The notes: a model not told the origin generated them from the letters alone. A stretch of DNA of 45,104 bases from Clostridiales bacterium (GCA_918244965.1 CAKJYC010000018.1:1-45104), one strand, 5' to 3'; counted from the stretch's first letter, positions 1 through 8,315 are shown. Numbers and translations: made by a program.

Positions 1-231
1 AACTGCAAGGTATATTTCACCGATCCTTACTGTGCATGGCAGAAAGGAACCAACGAGAACCTGAACGGGCTGCTGCGTGAGTTCTATCCGAAAGGTCGGA
101 ATCTCTCAAGGGTCAGTCCGGCAACACTGAAAAAGAACCTGGCGTTGATCAACGCCAGGCCCAAGAAAGTTCTCGGCTTCAATAAACCGGTTGATTTGTT
201 TGATCTTTCTATCTCTCAGTGTTGCACTTAG
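1..231 (+). CDS. IS30-family transposase, C-terminal end (partial)
   Basis: Frame 1 is open from the first base to TAG at 229-231, giving 76 residues. The stretch TDPYCAWQKGTNENLNGLLR followed by EFYPKG is the conserved C-terminal part of the DDE integrase core of IS30-family transposases, where the E of the NEN motif is the last catalytic acid. The protein ends in FNKPVDLF, also usual for the family. The start and most of the catalytic domain lie outside the window, so intactness cannot be judged. It stops about 60 bases before the convergent fbp stop. Confidence 0.9.
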   Translation, partial: NCKVYFTDPYCAWQKGTNENLNGLLREFYPKGRNLSRVSPATLKKNLALINARPKKVLGFNKPVDLFDLSISQCCT

Positions 232-245
232 TTTGACAATTCATC
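217..245 (+). repeat. Probable right inverted-repeat end of the IS30 element
   Basis: The sequence CAGTGTTGCACTTAGTTTGA just after and overlapping the transposase stop has the TGTTGCA-TT-GTTTGACAA look of IS30-family terminal repeats. The matching left end is outside the window, so the exact boundary is inferred. Confidence 0.5.
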
Positions 246-291
246 TTGCAAAAAAACGTATCCCTTTGCCGCAACGGCCCTTCGATGCGGG

Positions 292-2259
292 TTATCTTGC
301 GTGCTCCTTGATCGCGCCGCTGCGGTAGGCCGCGAGGAGCTGATGCAGATCCTCGACGCGGGTCAGCAGCGTCTTGCCCACGTCCGTATCCGCGACGCGC
401 TTTCTGACGGCGGGCGTGTAGACGGTCTGCTGGGTGGAATGAATGTCCACCTCGGAGCGGATCGCCTCGTTGACCGTCACGAACGGATCGTGGCAGGACA
501 GGATCATATGCTGCGAATTGTAGATCAGCGTATAGCCCGCGATGCCGGTCGTCGACTGGTACGCCTTGGACATGCCGCCGTCGATGACGAAGATGCGGCC
601 GTTCGCCTTGATCGGCGATTCGCCCTTTTTGATCTTGACCGGCACGTGGCCGTTGATGATGTGCGAATCGGGATCGTCACTGAGCCCGAACTCTTCGAGG
701 ATCTTCACCGCGAAGTCCTCATGCTCGGCCAGCTTGAAGTACGGGTTCTTGTGCTCCTCGTGCGTGGTCTTGTCCTCGATAAAGTAGCGCTCGAAGGTCG
801 TCATCTTGTCCTTGCCGAACAGCGGCGAATCGGTTCCGCACCACAGGTACCAGTAGAAATCCAGCCCCTGTTCGCGCTCCGGCGTGCCCCACCTGGTAAA
901 GAAGCCCTGCCGGACCAGTGCATCGGCTTTGTCGAACAGCGCCTTGCCGGAATATGCCTTGCCGTCGATCGTGACCGCGGCAAAGCTGCCGTCCGGATTC
1001 GAGGGCACGCAGCCGTGGAACAGCAGATTGCCGTTACACACAAGATACATGCTTCCGTGCGAGAACAGGAACTTCGTATGCTCGCGGATCTTGCCGGAGT
1101 GATAGAACGCCGTGCGCAGCTTATCCATGAGGTCCTCTTCCGCCTCGGTCAGCACGTACGGATCGGAGGGCAGCACTGTCGGGAAATGCGTGTCGCACAG
1201 CGGATATTCAACGCCGTCGATCGTGATCGTGCCGCGCTCGTAGTCGATGCGGTGCAGCATGCGGCGGTGCTCCATCCTGTATTCCGGATTCTGTTCGATG
1301 ATCTGCCCCTCCAGCTTGAAGAGGATGATCGCCATCGCCTTGTGCATTTTGGCGATCATTTCGGGATTGTCGTGATGCGCGTCGCCGACCTCGCGCGGCA
1401 GAAAGCGCGTGCACGGATCATCCCCGTACGTTTCGAGCGCAAACTTCAGAAGCGGCGACAGCGAGATCCCGTAGCCGTCCTCGATCGTGTCGACGTTGCC
1501 GTACTTCAGGGAATTGATGATGGCCGTCGCGATCAGCGCGCGGTTGCCTGCGGACGCGCCCATCCAAAGAATGTCATGGTTGCCCCACTGGATGTCAACA
1601 TTGTGATAGTTCAAGAGCCGGTCGAGAATGATGTGCGCGCCGGGACCGCGGTCGAAGATATCGCCGACGATGTGCAGCCGGTCGATGACGAGCCGCTGGA
1701 TGAGGGTGGAAAGCTCCACGATCATCGTGTCCGCCTGCTCGGTCTCGATGATCGAGCGGATGATCTCGTTGTTGTAGCGGATCTTGTCCTCGGTCTCGAT
1801 CGCGTGCAGCAGCTCGTCGATGATGTAGGCATAGCCCTCCGGCAGCGCCTTGCGGACCTTGGAGCGCGTATACTTCGACGCGGAAAACCGGCAGACCTCG
1901 ACAAGCCGCCGCAGCGTGATCTTGTACCATTCCGCATTGACGACGCCCGCCCTTTTGAGCTGATCGAGCTTCTGCACGGGGTAATAGATCAGCGTTGCAA
2001 GCGTGTTGCGCTCCGCCTCGGTCACCGTGTTTTCAAACAGGATGTCGATCTTCTTGCGGATCACGCCCGACGCGTTTTTCAGCATGTGCAGAAACGCCTC
2101 GTATTCGCCGTGGATGTCGCTGATAAAATGCTCCGTGCCCTTCGGCAGGCACAGGATGGCCTTCAGGTTGATGATCTCCGTGGAGACCTCCGCGATCGTA
2201 GGATATTCGCGTCCCAGAAGCTTCAGATACCGCATGTCCTCAAACGACAGTTTTTCCAT
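292..2259 (-). CDS. fbp: Fructose-1,6-bisphosphatase, class III
   Basis: This 655-residue protein removes the 1-phosphate of fructose 1,6-bisphosphate in gluconeogenesis; class III enzymes (Bacillus Fbp, about 670 aa) are cytosolic and manganese-dependent. The metallophosphatase motifs are present in order: GDIFDRGPGAH, WGNHDILWMGA, FSHGSMY and INGHVPVK near the C terminus. The start chosen is the ATG at 2259 (MEKLSFED), preceded by AAAGGCGGTAGG; the frame is open 27 codons further upstream but without a better ribosome site. It has its own promoter just upstream and is transcribed away from thiT with a terminator between them. Confidence 0.95.
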   Translation of the reverse strand: MEKLSFEDMRYLKLLGREYPTIAEVSTEIINLKAILCLPKGTEHFISDIHGEYEAFLHMLKNASGVIRKKIDILFENTVTEAERNTLATLIYYPVQKLDQLKRAGVVNAEWYKITLRRLVEVCRFSASKYTRSKVRKALPEGYAYIIDELLHAIETEDKIRYNNEIIRSIIETEQADTMIVELSTLIQRLVIDRLHIVGDIFDRGPGAHIILDRLLNYHNVDIQWGNHDILWMGASAGNRALIATAIINSLKYGNVDTIEDGYGISLSPLLKFALETYGDDPCTRFLPREVGDAHHDNPEMIAKMHKAMAIILFKLEGQIIEQNPEYRMEHRRMLHRIDYERGTITIDGVEYPLCDTHFPTVLPSDPYVLTEAEEDLMDKLRTAFYHSGKIREHTKFLFSHGSMYLVCNGNLLFHGCVPSNPDGSFAAVTIDGKAYSGKALFDKADALVRQGFFTRWGTPEREQGLDFYWYLWCGTDSPLFGKDKMTTFERYFIEDKTTHEEHKNPYFKLAEHEDFAVKILEEFGLSDDPDSHIINGHVPVKIKKGESPIKANGRIFVIDGGMSKAYQSTTGIAGYTLIYNSQHMILSCHDPFVTVNEAIRSEVDIHSTQQTVYTPAVRKRVADTDVGKTLLTRVEDLHQLLAAYRSGAIKEHAR

Positions 2260-2290
2260 TTGCCTACCGCCTTTACATGATTCTGTTTTC

Positions 2291-2319
2291 ATTGTATCAT
2301 GCCCCGCGCGCCTTGTCAC
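2291..2319 (-). promoter_or_regulatory. Promoter of fbp
   Basis: On the minus strand GTGACA (2314-2319) and TACAAT (2291-2296) are 17 bases apart, a near-consensus sigma-A promoter. The predicted transcript has a leader of about 25 bases containing the fbp ribosome site. Confidence 0.6.
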
Positions 2320-2332
2320 CCGGTTTGCAAAA

Positions 2333-2366
2333 TATAACAAAAACCGGAGAATTTCTCCCCCGGTTC
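2333..2366 (-). terminator. Rho-independent terminator after thiT
   Basis: The minus-strand transcript can fold AACCGG against CCGGTT with a short inner stem, followed by TTTTTGTTATATTTT. It lies 18 bases past the thiT stop and ahead of the fbp promoter. Confidence 0.6.
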
Positions 2367-2383
2367 AAATCGGCTTATAAAGC

Positions 2384-2935
2384 TCAGATCCTGTCGAGCA
2401 GCTCGACCGGCTTAATCAGCAGCGCGCAGACGACGATCGCAATGACCGTGTTCGGCAACATGTACGCGCCGTTGTATACCAGCGAAAACAGCCATGCGTT
2501 GGGCGTGTTGACAGCCAGACCGAAGAAGTCCGACGTGGGTTCCGCATACATCGCATAGATCGTGATGCCGCTGACAAAGTGAACGGCAAACCGCGCGACG
2601 CAGCCGATCAGCGCGGACACCGGCAGCATGTACTTCTTCTGCCGCAGAACGCCTGCAAACCCGACAAACATATATGCGATCGAGTAGTCAAGCAGCATGC
2701 TTTCCCAGTTGACCGCATGCCCGCCGGCAAGGAAGAACTTGAGCGTGCCGAAAGCAAGGCCCGCAAGAAGGCCCTTCCAGAGGCCCCAGCGATAGGCAAA
2801 GACGATCAGCGGGACCATCACGAAGTCGATCGAACCGCCGAGCGCGGCGATCGGGATCTTCAGGTAGCTCAGCGCGATTGCAAGACCGACGCTGATGCCG
2901 CCCTCTGTCAACATACGAGTGGCTGTTTTTTTCAT
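2384..2935 (-). CDS. thiT: Energy-coupled thiamine transporter ThiT (ECF S component)
   Basis: The 183-residue, strongly hydrophobic protein has about six membrane segments and the ThiT hallmarks GLAFGTLKFFLAGG and HAVNWESMLLDYSIAYMF, where the conserved W and acidic residues line the thiamine pocket. ThiT binds thiamine and works with the shared EcfA/A'/T module, which is not encoded here. The ATG at 2935 follows GGAGGAGAAACA. A TPP riboswitch lies directly upstream, which independently supports thiamine as substrate. Length is normal for the family. Confidence 0.93.
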   Translation of the reverse strand: MKKTATRMLTEGGISVGLAIALSYLKIPIAALGGSIDFVMVPLIVFAYRWGLWKGLLAGLAFGTLKFFLAGGHAVNWESMLLDYSIAYMFVGFAGVLRQKKYMLPVSALIGCVARFAVHFVSGITIYAMYAEPTSDFFGLAVNTPNAWLFSLVYNGAYMLPNTVIAIVVCALLIKPVELLDRI

Positions 2936-2956
2936 TGTTTCTCCTCCAATACTACA

Positions 2957-2981
2957 ATTGCCGCCCCGTCGGGCGGCAGTC
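2957..2981 (-). promoter_or_regulatory. GC-rich hairpin between riboswitch and thiT
   Basis: GCCGCC-CGAC-GGGGCGGC folds into a strong stem-loop between the aptamer and the thiT ribosome site. It lacks a good T-run, so it may be the expression-platform hairpin acting near the Shine-Dalgarno site rather than a classical terminator. That role is inferred. Confidence 0.45.
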
Positions 2982-2989
2982 GAAAAAGC

Positions 2990-3078
2990 AGATGGTTACG
3001 CTTCCTACGATGGCATGACCCAACAGGTTCCAAGGGTGCTTCTCAGCCGAAGGTCGTTCGGCGCCCCTGCGTCGGGAC
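2990..3078 (-). promoter_or_regulatory. TPP riboswitch (THI element)
   Basis: Read on the minus strand, the leader contains GGGGCGCC, then CTGAGA, then CACCCTTGGAACCTG, GGGTCATGCC and CGTAGGAAG in the order of the THI box. These are the conserved joining regions of the thiamine pyrophosphate aptamer. It sits between a strong promoter and thiT, so thiamine excess should turn transporter expression off. Confidence 0.92.
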
Positions 3079-3079
3079 A

Positions 3080-3108
3080 ATCATAGCAAAAACGCGCCGG
3101 TTCGTCAA
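3080..3108 (-). promoter_or_regulatory. Promoter of the thiT riboswitch transcript
   Basis: TTGACG (3103-3108), a 17-base spacer and TATGAT (3080-3085) on the minus strand form a close match to the sigma-A consensus, placed just in front of the aptamer. Confidence 0.75.
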
Positions 3109-3111
3109 GAA

Positions 3112-3654
3112 CTAACGCGTAAATATCGTAAAATCGCGCAGCCGGATGCGCACCAGGCCGAGGATCTGATCGGGATCGAGACAGCCGATCGAGGGCTTGC
3201 GGCTGTCCTCGCCGTAGTTGCGGTCGTCCGACAGCACAAACACCTTGCCCTCCGGCACCTTGGTCTTTTTGATGTCGAGCGGCGCGCCCGCCTCGTAGCG
3301 GTCCTCGTCCATGCCGTAGCTTCCGTCGATGATGAGCACGCCGTCGTGCGCCTCGATCGTCTCGCCGCCCAGCGCCACGACGCGCTTGATGAGCAGCGTC
3401 CCGGTGTCCGGATCGCGGAATACAACCATGTCCCCGCGCTGATATTCATGGAAATGCCGGTACAAACGGTCGTAAAAGACGGTGTCGCCCTCTTTGAGCG
3501 TCGGCGACATGGACGGGTCGGCGATGTGCACCGGCGAAAACCACACGAACAGCACGGCCATCACAAGCAGAAGCGCCAGCGCCCCGGAAAAGATCCAGGT
3601 CAGAAGCCCCTGCATGCGGTGTTCGGTTTTATAGCGTTCGGTGCGCGTCATCAT
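3112..3654 (-). CDS. lepB: Signal peptidase I (first of two)
   Basis: This 180-residue membrane serine protease of family S26 cleaves signal peptides of exported proteins. An N-terminal membrane helix (about residues 17-40) is followed by SMSPTL with the nucleophile Ser48, the general base Lys90 in IKRVVALGG, and a box E variant SDDRNYGEDSR, where the usual GDNR is SDDR. The start ATG overlaps the TGA of the upstream lepB paralogue in an ATGA, so translation is coupled; Met2 is also a possible start. It is the last gene of a four-gene overlapping operon. Confidence 0.9.
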   Translation of the reverse strand: MMTRTERYKTEHRMQGLLTWIFSGALALLLVMAVLFVWFSPVHIADPSMSPTLKEGDTVFYDRLYRHFHEYQRGDMVVFRDPDTGTLLIKRVVALGGETIEAHDGVLIIDGSYGMDEDRYEAGAPLDIKKTKVPEGKVFVLSDDRNYGEDSRKPSIGCLDPDQILGLVRIRLRDFTIFTR

Positions 3655-4325
3655 TTCACGGTATGGATCCCGGTCACCAGATCGGAAAAACCCTTGATCT
3701 CATCCAGATTCATAACGACCAGAAGGACCTTGCCGACCACGTGGTTCAAGGGGATCGCGCCGACCTTCTCGTTGCGCGAATCGCGGCTGACCGGGCGGTT
3801 GTCGCCCATGACAAAGACCGTGCCCTCCGGCACAACGTTGCCGTCCAGAAGGGAAACCGCGATTTCCTCATAACCCTTGAGGTTGTTTTCCGGCGTGTAG
3901 ACGCCGTTCAGATACGGCTCGTCAAGCCATTCACCGTTGATGTATACGCCGCCGTCCTTCAGCTCGATCGTATCGCCCGCAACGGCGATCACGCGCTTTA
4001 CACGGGTCGCGTATTGGATCTTGTTATCGGTATAATACCGGTCCGGATAATAGCATATCACGATATCGCCGCGCTTCGGCGAGGAAAACGCGTATGCCAG
4101 CCGGTTGACCAGCATGACGTCGTTGTGTTCAAGCGTAGACTGCATCGACCGTCCGTCCACGCGCACCGGATCGAAAACGACCGCCCGCAGCGAAAGCATG
4201 ATCAGAACGATCATCAGGAAATACGCAAAGAAATCCAGCAGACGCCACAGCTTGCCGCCCTTCAGGGTTTCGTTGCGCTTTTCCGCTTCGTGCTTTAGCT
4301 TTCTGACTGACTTGATGATCGGCAT
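3651..4325 (-). CDS. lepB: Signal peptidase I (second paralogue)
   Basis: The 224-residue protein has a cytoplasmic N-terminal stretch rich in Lys and Glu, one membrane helix (about residues 30-50), the serine box GRSMQSTL, the lysine box KRVIAVAGD and a canonical GDNRPVSRDSRN box. These define an S26 signal peptidase. It is more standard than the smaller paralogue that follows, suggesting the two divide substrates. ATG at 4325 was chosen because it fits the family N terminus; a longer open frame upstream runs in another gene. It overlaps the end of the DUF951 gene by 31 bases. Confidence 0.93.
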   Translation of the reverse strand: MPIIKSVRKLKHEAEKRNETLKGGKLWRLLDFFAYFLMIVLIMLSLRAVVFDPVRVDGRSMQSTLEHNDVMLVNRLAYAFSSPKRGDIVICYYPDRYYTDNKIQYATRVKRVIAVAGDTIELKDGGVYINGEWLDEPYLNGVYTPENNLKGYEEIAVSLLDGNVVPEGTVFVMGDNRPVSRDSRNEKVGAIPLNHVVGKVLLVVMNLDEIKGFSDLVTGIHTVK

Positions 4326-4519
4326 GATTCCGTCTCTTTTCCGATGATTTGTTTGGCCGCCTTCAAAAAGGCGAGCCGGTCGAGCATCACGACGCGTCCG
4401 CAGCCGTGACACTTGAGCTTGACGTCCGCGCCGACGCGCGTGACCGTCCAGGTATCCGTGCCGCACGCATGCGGCTTTTTCATGCGCACGACGTCGCCGA
4501 GCGCAAACGTTTCGATCAT
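4295..4519 (-). CDS. DUF951 family protein
   Basis: The 74-residue protein matches the short DUF951 family (Bacillus YyzM type): LGDVVRMKKPHACGTDTW, then a CHGCGR cysteine pair and the ending MLDRLAFLKAAKQI. The cysteines with the CG of PHACG could bind zinc. Its function is unknown. It starts in an ATGA overlap with the upstream hydrolase stop and its own 3' end overlaps lepB, so all four genes are probably translated as one operon. DUF951 genes are often found near dnaA in Firmicutes. Confidence 0.85.
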   Translation of the reverse strand: MIETFALGDVVRMKKPHACGTDTWTVTRVGADVKLKCHGCGRVVMLDRLAFLKAAKQIIGKETESCRSSSQSES

Positions 4520-5397
4520 TGCGGCTCCCCTTCGTAGCGGATGTAGCGGTCGACCGCCTCCGCGATCTGCGCCGCCTTCTCCTCATGGATCCAGTGTCCG
4601 GTGTTGCGGATGCTGTGGTACACGCAGCCCGGCATCCGCTTTCGCAGCTCGAACAGACGCTCCATCGGCTGCATGCGGTCCTCCTCGCCCCAGATGATGA
4701 AGAATTCGCGGCCGGATTTTTCCAGTCCCTCCAGCACGTAATCCTCGTCAAAGTTGCGGATCGCGTACATGATCGCCTGCCGCGACGCATGGTCGTCGCA
4801 GGTCTTGTACATCTGTTCGATCACCTGCGGCGTGCACACGGTCCCGTCGTAGTAGAACAGCGGCAGATACCTTTCAAAATCCTTTTTGCCGTACATCTCG
4901 CGATAGAACGGTCCGAGCGGCTTTTCGAGGCGGCGGAGCTTTTTCGGCATGTGCTCCGTGATCCCGCCCGGCGTCAGCGCGACGACCTTCATAAACCGGT
5001 CCGAGTACTTGACGGCCGCGTGCATCAGATACATTGCGCCCATCGTCACGCCGAGCGCATGCGTTTTTCTGACGCCGAGCGCGTCGAGACACTTCACGAT
5101 GATATCCGCCATCTCGTCCATCGAATAGTTCAGCGACAGCGGACGGTCCGAATGTCCGGAGCCCGGCAGCTCGATCGCAACGGCGCAGTAGCCCTTGGCA
5201 AGCTGCGGCATCAGTTCGCGCCACGTATAGACCGACTGCCCTACAGAATGCACGAGCAGCAGCGGTTCGCCGCTGCCCATCGACAGATAATGGATGCGGC
5301 ACGGCTCCGGCGCTTTTCCCTTGAAACCGGGCAGTTCGATTGTCACATAGTCGCCGATCAGGTCGGAATTGACGATCGGCTTATACTCGTTTGCCAT
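4516..5397 (-). CDS. Alpha/beta hydrolase fold protein with Thr at the nucleophile elbow
   Basis: This 293-residue protein has the alpha/beta hydrolase order: LLLVHSVGQ (oxyanion loop), IELPGSGHSDRP, the nucleophile elbow LGVTMGAMY, acid Asp240 in WGEEDRM and His268 in NTGHWIHEE. The elbow has Thr118 (codon ACG) where nearly all members have Ser, Asp or Cys, so it is either an unusual enzyme or a non-catalytic member. The substrate is unknown. It heads the operon with DUF951 and two signal peptidases. ATG at 5397 follows AAGAGGTG. Confidence 0.85.
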   Translation of the reverse strand: MANEYKPIVNSDLIGDYVTIELPGFKGKAPEPCRIHYLSMGSGEPLLLVHSVGQSVYTWRELMPQLAKGYCAVAIELPGSGHSDRPLSLNYSMDEMADIIVKCLDALGVRKTHALGVTMGAMYLMHAAVKYSDRFMKVVALTPGGITEHMPKKLRRLEKPLGPFYREMYGKKDFERYLPLFYYDGTVCTPQVIEQMYKTCDDHASRQAIMYAIRNFDEDYVLEGLEKSGREFFIIWGEEDRMQPMERLFELRKRMPGCVYHSIRNTGHWIHEEKAAQIAEAVDRYIRYEGEPQ

Positions 5398-5420
5398 AAA
5401 ACACCTCTTGTTTGCTTTCG

Positions 5421-5449
5421 ATTATACCGCCATGCTCCCCGTGATGCAA
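5421..5449 (-). promoter_or_regulatory. Promoter of the hydrolase-DUF951-lepB-lepB operon
   Basis: TTGCAT (5444-5449), 17 bases, then TATAAT (5421-5426) on the minus strand, 23 bases before the hydrolase ATG. Confidence 0.65.
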
Positions 5450-5573
5450 GAATACGGCGGAAAACTTTTCTTTTTGTACATAGTTCTGTTGCAAAAATAT
5501 CGAGTTTTGCTCTTATCTTGTGAAAAAAGGAGTTGCGGTTTTCACAAAAACGCTTTTCTTTCCGGGAAAAATC

Positions 5574-5582
5574 TGTTATGAT
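5574..5582 (+). promoter_or_regulatory. Extended -10 promoter of dnaA
   Basis: TGTTATGAT is a TGn-extended -10 element; the -35 region (TTTTCT) is poor, as is common for extended -10 promoters. The transcript would have about 60 bases of leader before the dnaA ATG. No clear DnaA boxes lie in this AT-rich gap upstream of dnaA. Confidence 0.55.
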
Positions 5583-5649
5583 AATAGCGGTAGAAAAGCG
5601 CTGTGAAATACGGCTTGGTATTTTGTACGCAAAAGATTGGGGAAAACAC

Positions 5650-6966
5650 ATGGAAGAGCTCAGAAAAATTTGGTCCGACGCGCGGGAGATCCTCCGGCCG
5701 CAGATCTCGGCTGTCACGTTCAACCGCTGGATCGACGCGCTCGATCCGGTCGCCGTACAGAACGGAATTTTGGTTCTGGAGGCATCGGACGAGATCGTGA
5801 AAAACACCGTGACGGAATACTATTCCGATTATGTGAGGACCGCGGTGCAGAAGGCCGACCCGGACGTTCTGAACGTGCTGATCGTTCTGCCCTCTCAAAG
5901 AAAGGACTTTATCCGAAACGCGGAGGATGTGTCTTTGAATTCGCTGACGCTGAATCCGAAGTACACGTTTGAGACGTTCGTCGTCGGCAAGTCGAACAAC
6001 TTTGCGCATGCGGCGGCGGTCGCGGTCGTCGAAGCGCCGGGCATGGCTTATAACCCGCTTTTCCTGTACGGCGGCGTTGGGCTCGGCAAGACGCATCTGA
6101 TGCATGCGATCGGACATGCCGTGAAGCAGGCGAATCCCGCAGCGCGAATCGTCTACGTCACGAGCGAAATGTTCACAAACGATATGATCGAAGCGGTCCG
6201 CGCGGGCAAAAACGTCGAATTTCGTCAGCGCTACCGCAACGTGGACCTTCTGATGATCGACGATATTCAGTTCATCGCGGGCAAGCAGGCGGTGCAGGAG
6301 GAGTTTTTCAACACGTTCAACACGCTGCACAACGCGGGCAAGCAGATCGTCATCAGCTCGGACCGTCCGCCGAAGGAGATCCGGGCGCTGGAGGAGCGTC
6401 TTTCGTCCCGCTTCGAGTGGGGTCTTGTCGCGGACATTCAGGTGCCGGATCTGGAAACGCGAACCGCCATTTTAAGGAACCGCGCGCAGAACGATCATGT
6501 GGAGATCTCCGACGAGATCATCAACTACATCGCGGAAAACATCGTCGACAACATCCGGAAGCTGGAGGGCAGCCTGAATCGCGTGATCGCATATGCGCGC
6601 ATCAAGCGGATGCCGATCACGATGAACCTTGCGAAGGAAGCGATGAAGGAGATCCTGCCGCAGAAAAAGGCGATCGAGGTCACGCCGGACCGCATCCGTG
6701 AAACGGTCGCGGAATACTACTCGGTGCCGGTGGAAAGCATGCTTTCCGAGCGGCGTGATAAGGAGGTCGTGATGCCGCGGCAGATCGCAATGTATTTCTG
6801 CCATACGCTGTTAAGTCTTCCTTATAAAAGGATCGCAACGCTGTTCGAGCGGAACGATCATACTACGGCGATCTCGGCCTGCAACAAGATCGAGAAGATG
6901 ATCGCGGACGATCCCGCCTTCCGGGATACTATCGAGAGCATCAAGACACGGATCCGCGAAGGATAA
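5650..6966 (+). CDS. dnaA: Chromosomal replication initiator DnaA
   Basis: The 438-residue AAA+ initiator binds DnaA boxes and melts oriC. Domain I starts at MEELRKIW; the Walker A motif GGVGLGKTH (residues 141-149) and Walker B LLMIDDIQF (Asp204, Asp205) are intact; the domain IV signature reads RNDHTTAISACNKIE, with Asn-Asp for the usual Gly-Arg-Asp beginning. ATG at 5650 after GATTGGGGAAAA was preferred to an upstream in-frame start because it matches the family N terminus. dnaN follows after 254 bases. The usual rpmH/rnpA block is not upstream. Confidence 0.97.
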   Translation: MEELRKIWSDAREILRPQISAVTFNRWIDALDPVAVQNGILVLEASDEIVKNTVTEYYSDYVRTAVQKADPDVLNVLIVLPSQRKDFIRNAEDVSLNSLTLNPKYTFETFVVGKSNNFAHAAAVAVVEAPGMAYNPLFLYGGVGLGKTHLMHAIGHAVKQANPAARIVYVTSEMFTNDMIEAVRAGKNVEFRQRYRNVDLLMIDDIQFIAGKQAVQEEFFNTFNTLHNAGKQIVISSDRPPKEIRALEERLSSRFEWGLVADIQVPDLETRTAILRNRAQNDHVEISDEIINYIAENIVDNIRKLEGSLNRVIAYARIKRMPITMNLAKEAMKEILPQKKAIEVTPDRIRETVAEYYSVPVESMLSERRDKEVVMPRQIAMYFCHTLLSLPYKRIATLFERNDHTTAISACNKIEKMIADDPAFRDTIESIKTRIREG

Positions 6967-7220
6967 GTTGTCCACAGATTGCGGATGTGTCAAGTGGAAT
7001 GATTTGGGATTGCGGGGAAAAAGCGGATAACACGGAAAAGGACGTTTCTTTTCCACAGACCTTCCGCACGGAAGCCCACGGAAAAACAGGCGGCAATACC
7101 GTGCAAAACCCGTGTTTTCCGTTTTGTCCACATCCCCTACTGATACGACTGCTGTAAACATACTGAAGCATCGAAGAAACGATCGACGAAATGGTGGATA
7201 ACCGCCGGAAAGGAAACACT
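6967..7220 (+). other. dnaA-dnaN intergenic region with DnaA boxes (possible oriC part)
   Basis: Four 9-mers fit or nearly fit the TTATCCACA DnaA box: TTGTCCACA at 6968-6976 and 7124-7132, TTTTCCACA at 7049-7057, and GGTGGATAA (reverse orientation) at 7193-7201. The last lies within 20 bases of the dnaN start. In several Firmicutes this gap forms one lobe of the origin and also lets DnaA control dnaN. There is no strongly AT-rich unwinding stretch here, unlike the cluster at 17.3 kb. Confidence 0.55.
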
Positions 7221-8315
7221 ATGAAATTTACCATGCTGACCGAAGACCTGTGCGCAGGCGTTCTCTCCGTCATCAAGGCGCTGCCCGTCCGTTCCGCAAT
7301 GCCGGTTCTGGAGGGCGTTATGATCGAAGCGACCCAAAACGGCCTGCATCTCACATGCTCCGATCTGATGTTCCAAAAGGAATGCGAGCTGCCGGCAACG
7401 GTAGAGGAGGAGGGCAAGTGTGTTCTGAAGGGAAAATTCCTGTCCGAAATTTTAAGAAAGCTGCCGAACGGAACGCTGACCGCCGAACAGGAGGGTATGA
7501 ATCTGAAGCTGCAGAGCGGCCGTGTGCGTCAGCGCCTGCAGTGCATCGAATTTGACGAGTTTCCGGTCATGCGTGCAAAGGGAGACGCCGTGAATATCAC
7601 CGTTCCCGCCGAAACGCTGCGGACCATGATCGACCGCACGGTGTTCGCCGTTTCGCAGGACGATTCCCGTCCGGTGCTGACCGGTACGCTGGTCGAAGCG
7701 AATGCGGAGACGCTGACGCTGGTTGCGACGGACTCCTTCCAGTTCGCCATGACGACGCTGCATCCCGAAAAACCGCTTGCGGAGAAAAAGACGATCGTGC
7801 AGGGCAAGGTCATGACCGAGATCGGCAAGATGGCCGAGGAGACCGAAAAGGAAGTGACGGTGTCTCTCACGCAGACGCATCTCACGGTGCAGGTCAACGA
7901 TTCGCGCCTGACCGCGCGTCTTTTGGACGGCAACTATATCGACTACAAGCGCATCATTCCGAAGGACTGCAAGACGCGCGTGCTCGTGAATACGCAGGAT
8001 CTGTATTCCATCACCGACCGCGCGCAGCTGATCGCCAGAGAAGGAAATAACAGCATCATTCTGCACTTTGCAGACAATGCGCTGACGGTCAATGCGGAGA
8101 GCTTCGTCGGCCGCGGCGAGGATTCCATGGAGGTCAGCATTGTCGGCGATCCGATCGACATCGCCTTCAATCCGCGCTACATCATCAACATTCTCAAAAA
8201 TATTCCGGACGAAACGGTTTATATGGAATTCAACAGCCCGATCAGTCCGTGCGTCATCCGCCCGATCCAGGGCGACGCCTACCTTTACCTGATCGTTCCA
8301 ATGCGCGTGTATTGA
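7221..8315 (+). CDS. dnaN: DNA polymerase III beta subunit (sliding clamp)
   Basis: The 364-residue protein begins MKFTMLTEDLCAG and contains PVRSAMPVLEGVMIEA, SQDDSRPVLTGT and the C-terminal YLIVPMRVY, the standard landmarks of the three-domain ring clamp that tethers polymerase to DNA. ATG at 7221 follows GGAAAGGAAACACT; a frame extension 10 codons upstream lacks a ribosome site. It is followed by two terminators rather than by recF, which is unusual for the dnaA-dnaN region. Confidence 0.97.
   Translation: MKFTMLTEDLCAGVLSVIKALPVRSAMPVLEGVMIEATQNGLHLTCSDLMFQKECELPATVEEEGKCVLKGKFLSEILRKLPNGTLTAEQEGMNLKLQSGRVRQRLQCIEFDEFPVMRAKGDAVNITVPAETLRTMIDRTVFAVSQDDSRPVLTGTLVEANAETLTLVATDSFQFAMTTLHPEKPLAEKKTIVQGKVMTEIGKMAEETEKEVTVSLTQTHLTVQVNDSRLTARLLDGNYIDYKRIIPKDCKTRVLVNTQDLYSITDRAQLIAREGNNSIILHFADNALTVNAESFVGRGEDSMEVSIVGDPIDIAFNPRYIINILKNIPDETVYMEFNSPISPCVIRPIQGDAYLYLIVPMRVY

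Noticed and set aside
301..2280. 659-codon open frame opposite fbp
   Set aside because: It is the shadow of a GC-rich gene; the translation is Arg/Asp/Val-rich without motifs, and the minus-strand fbp is certain.
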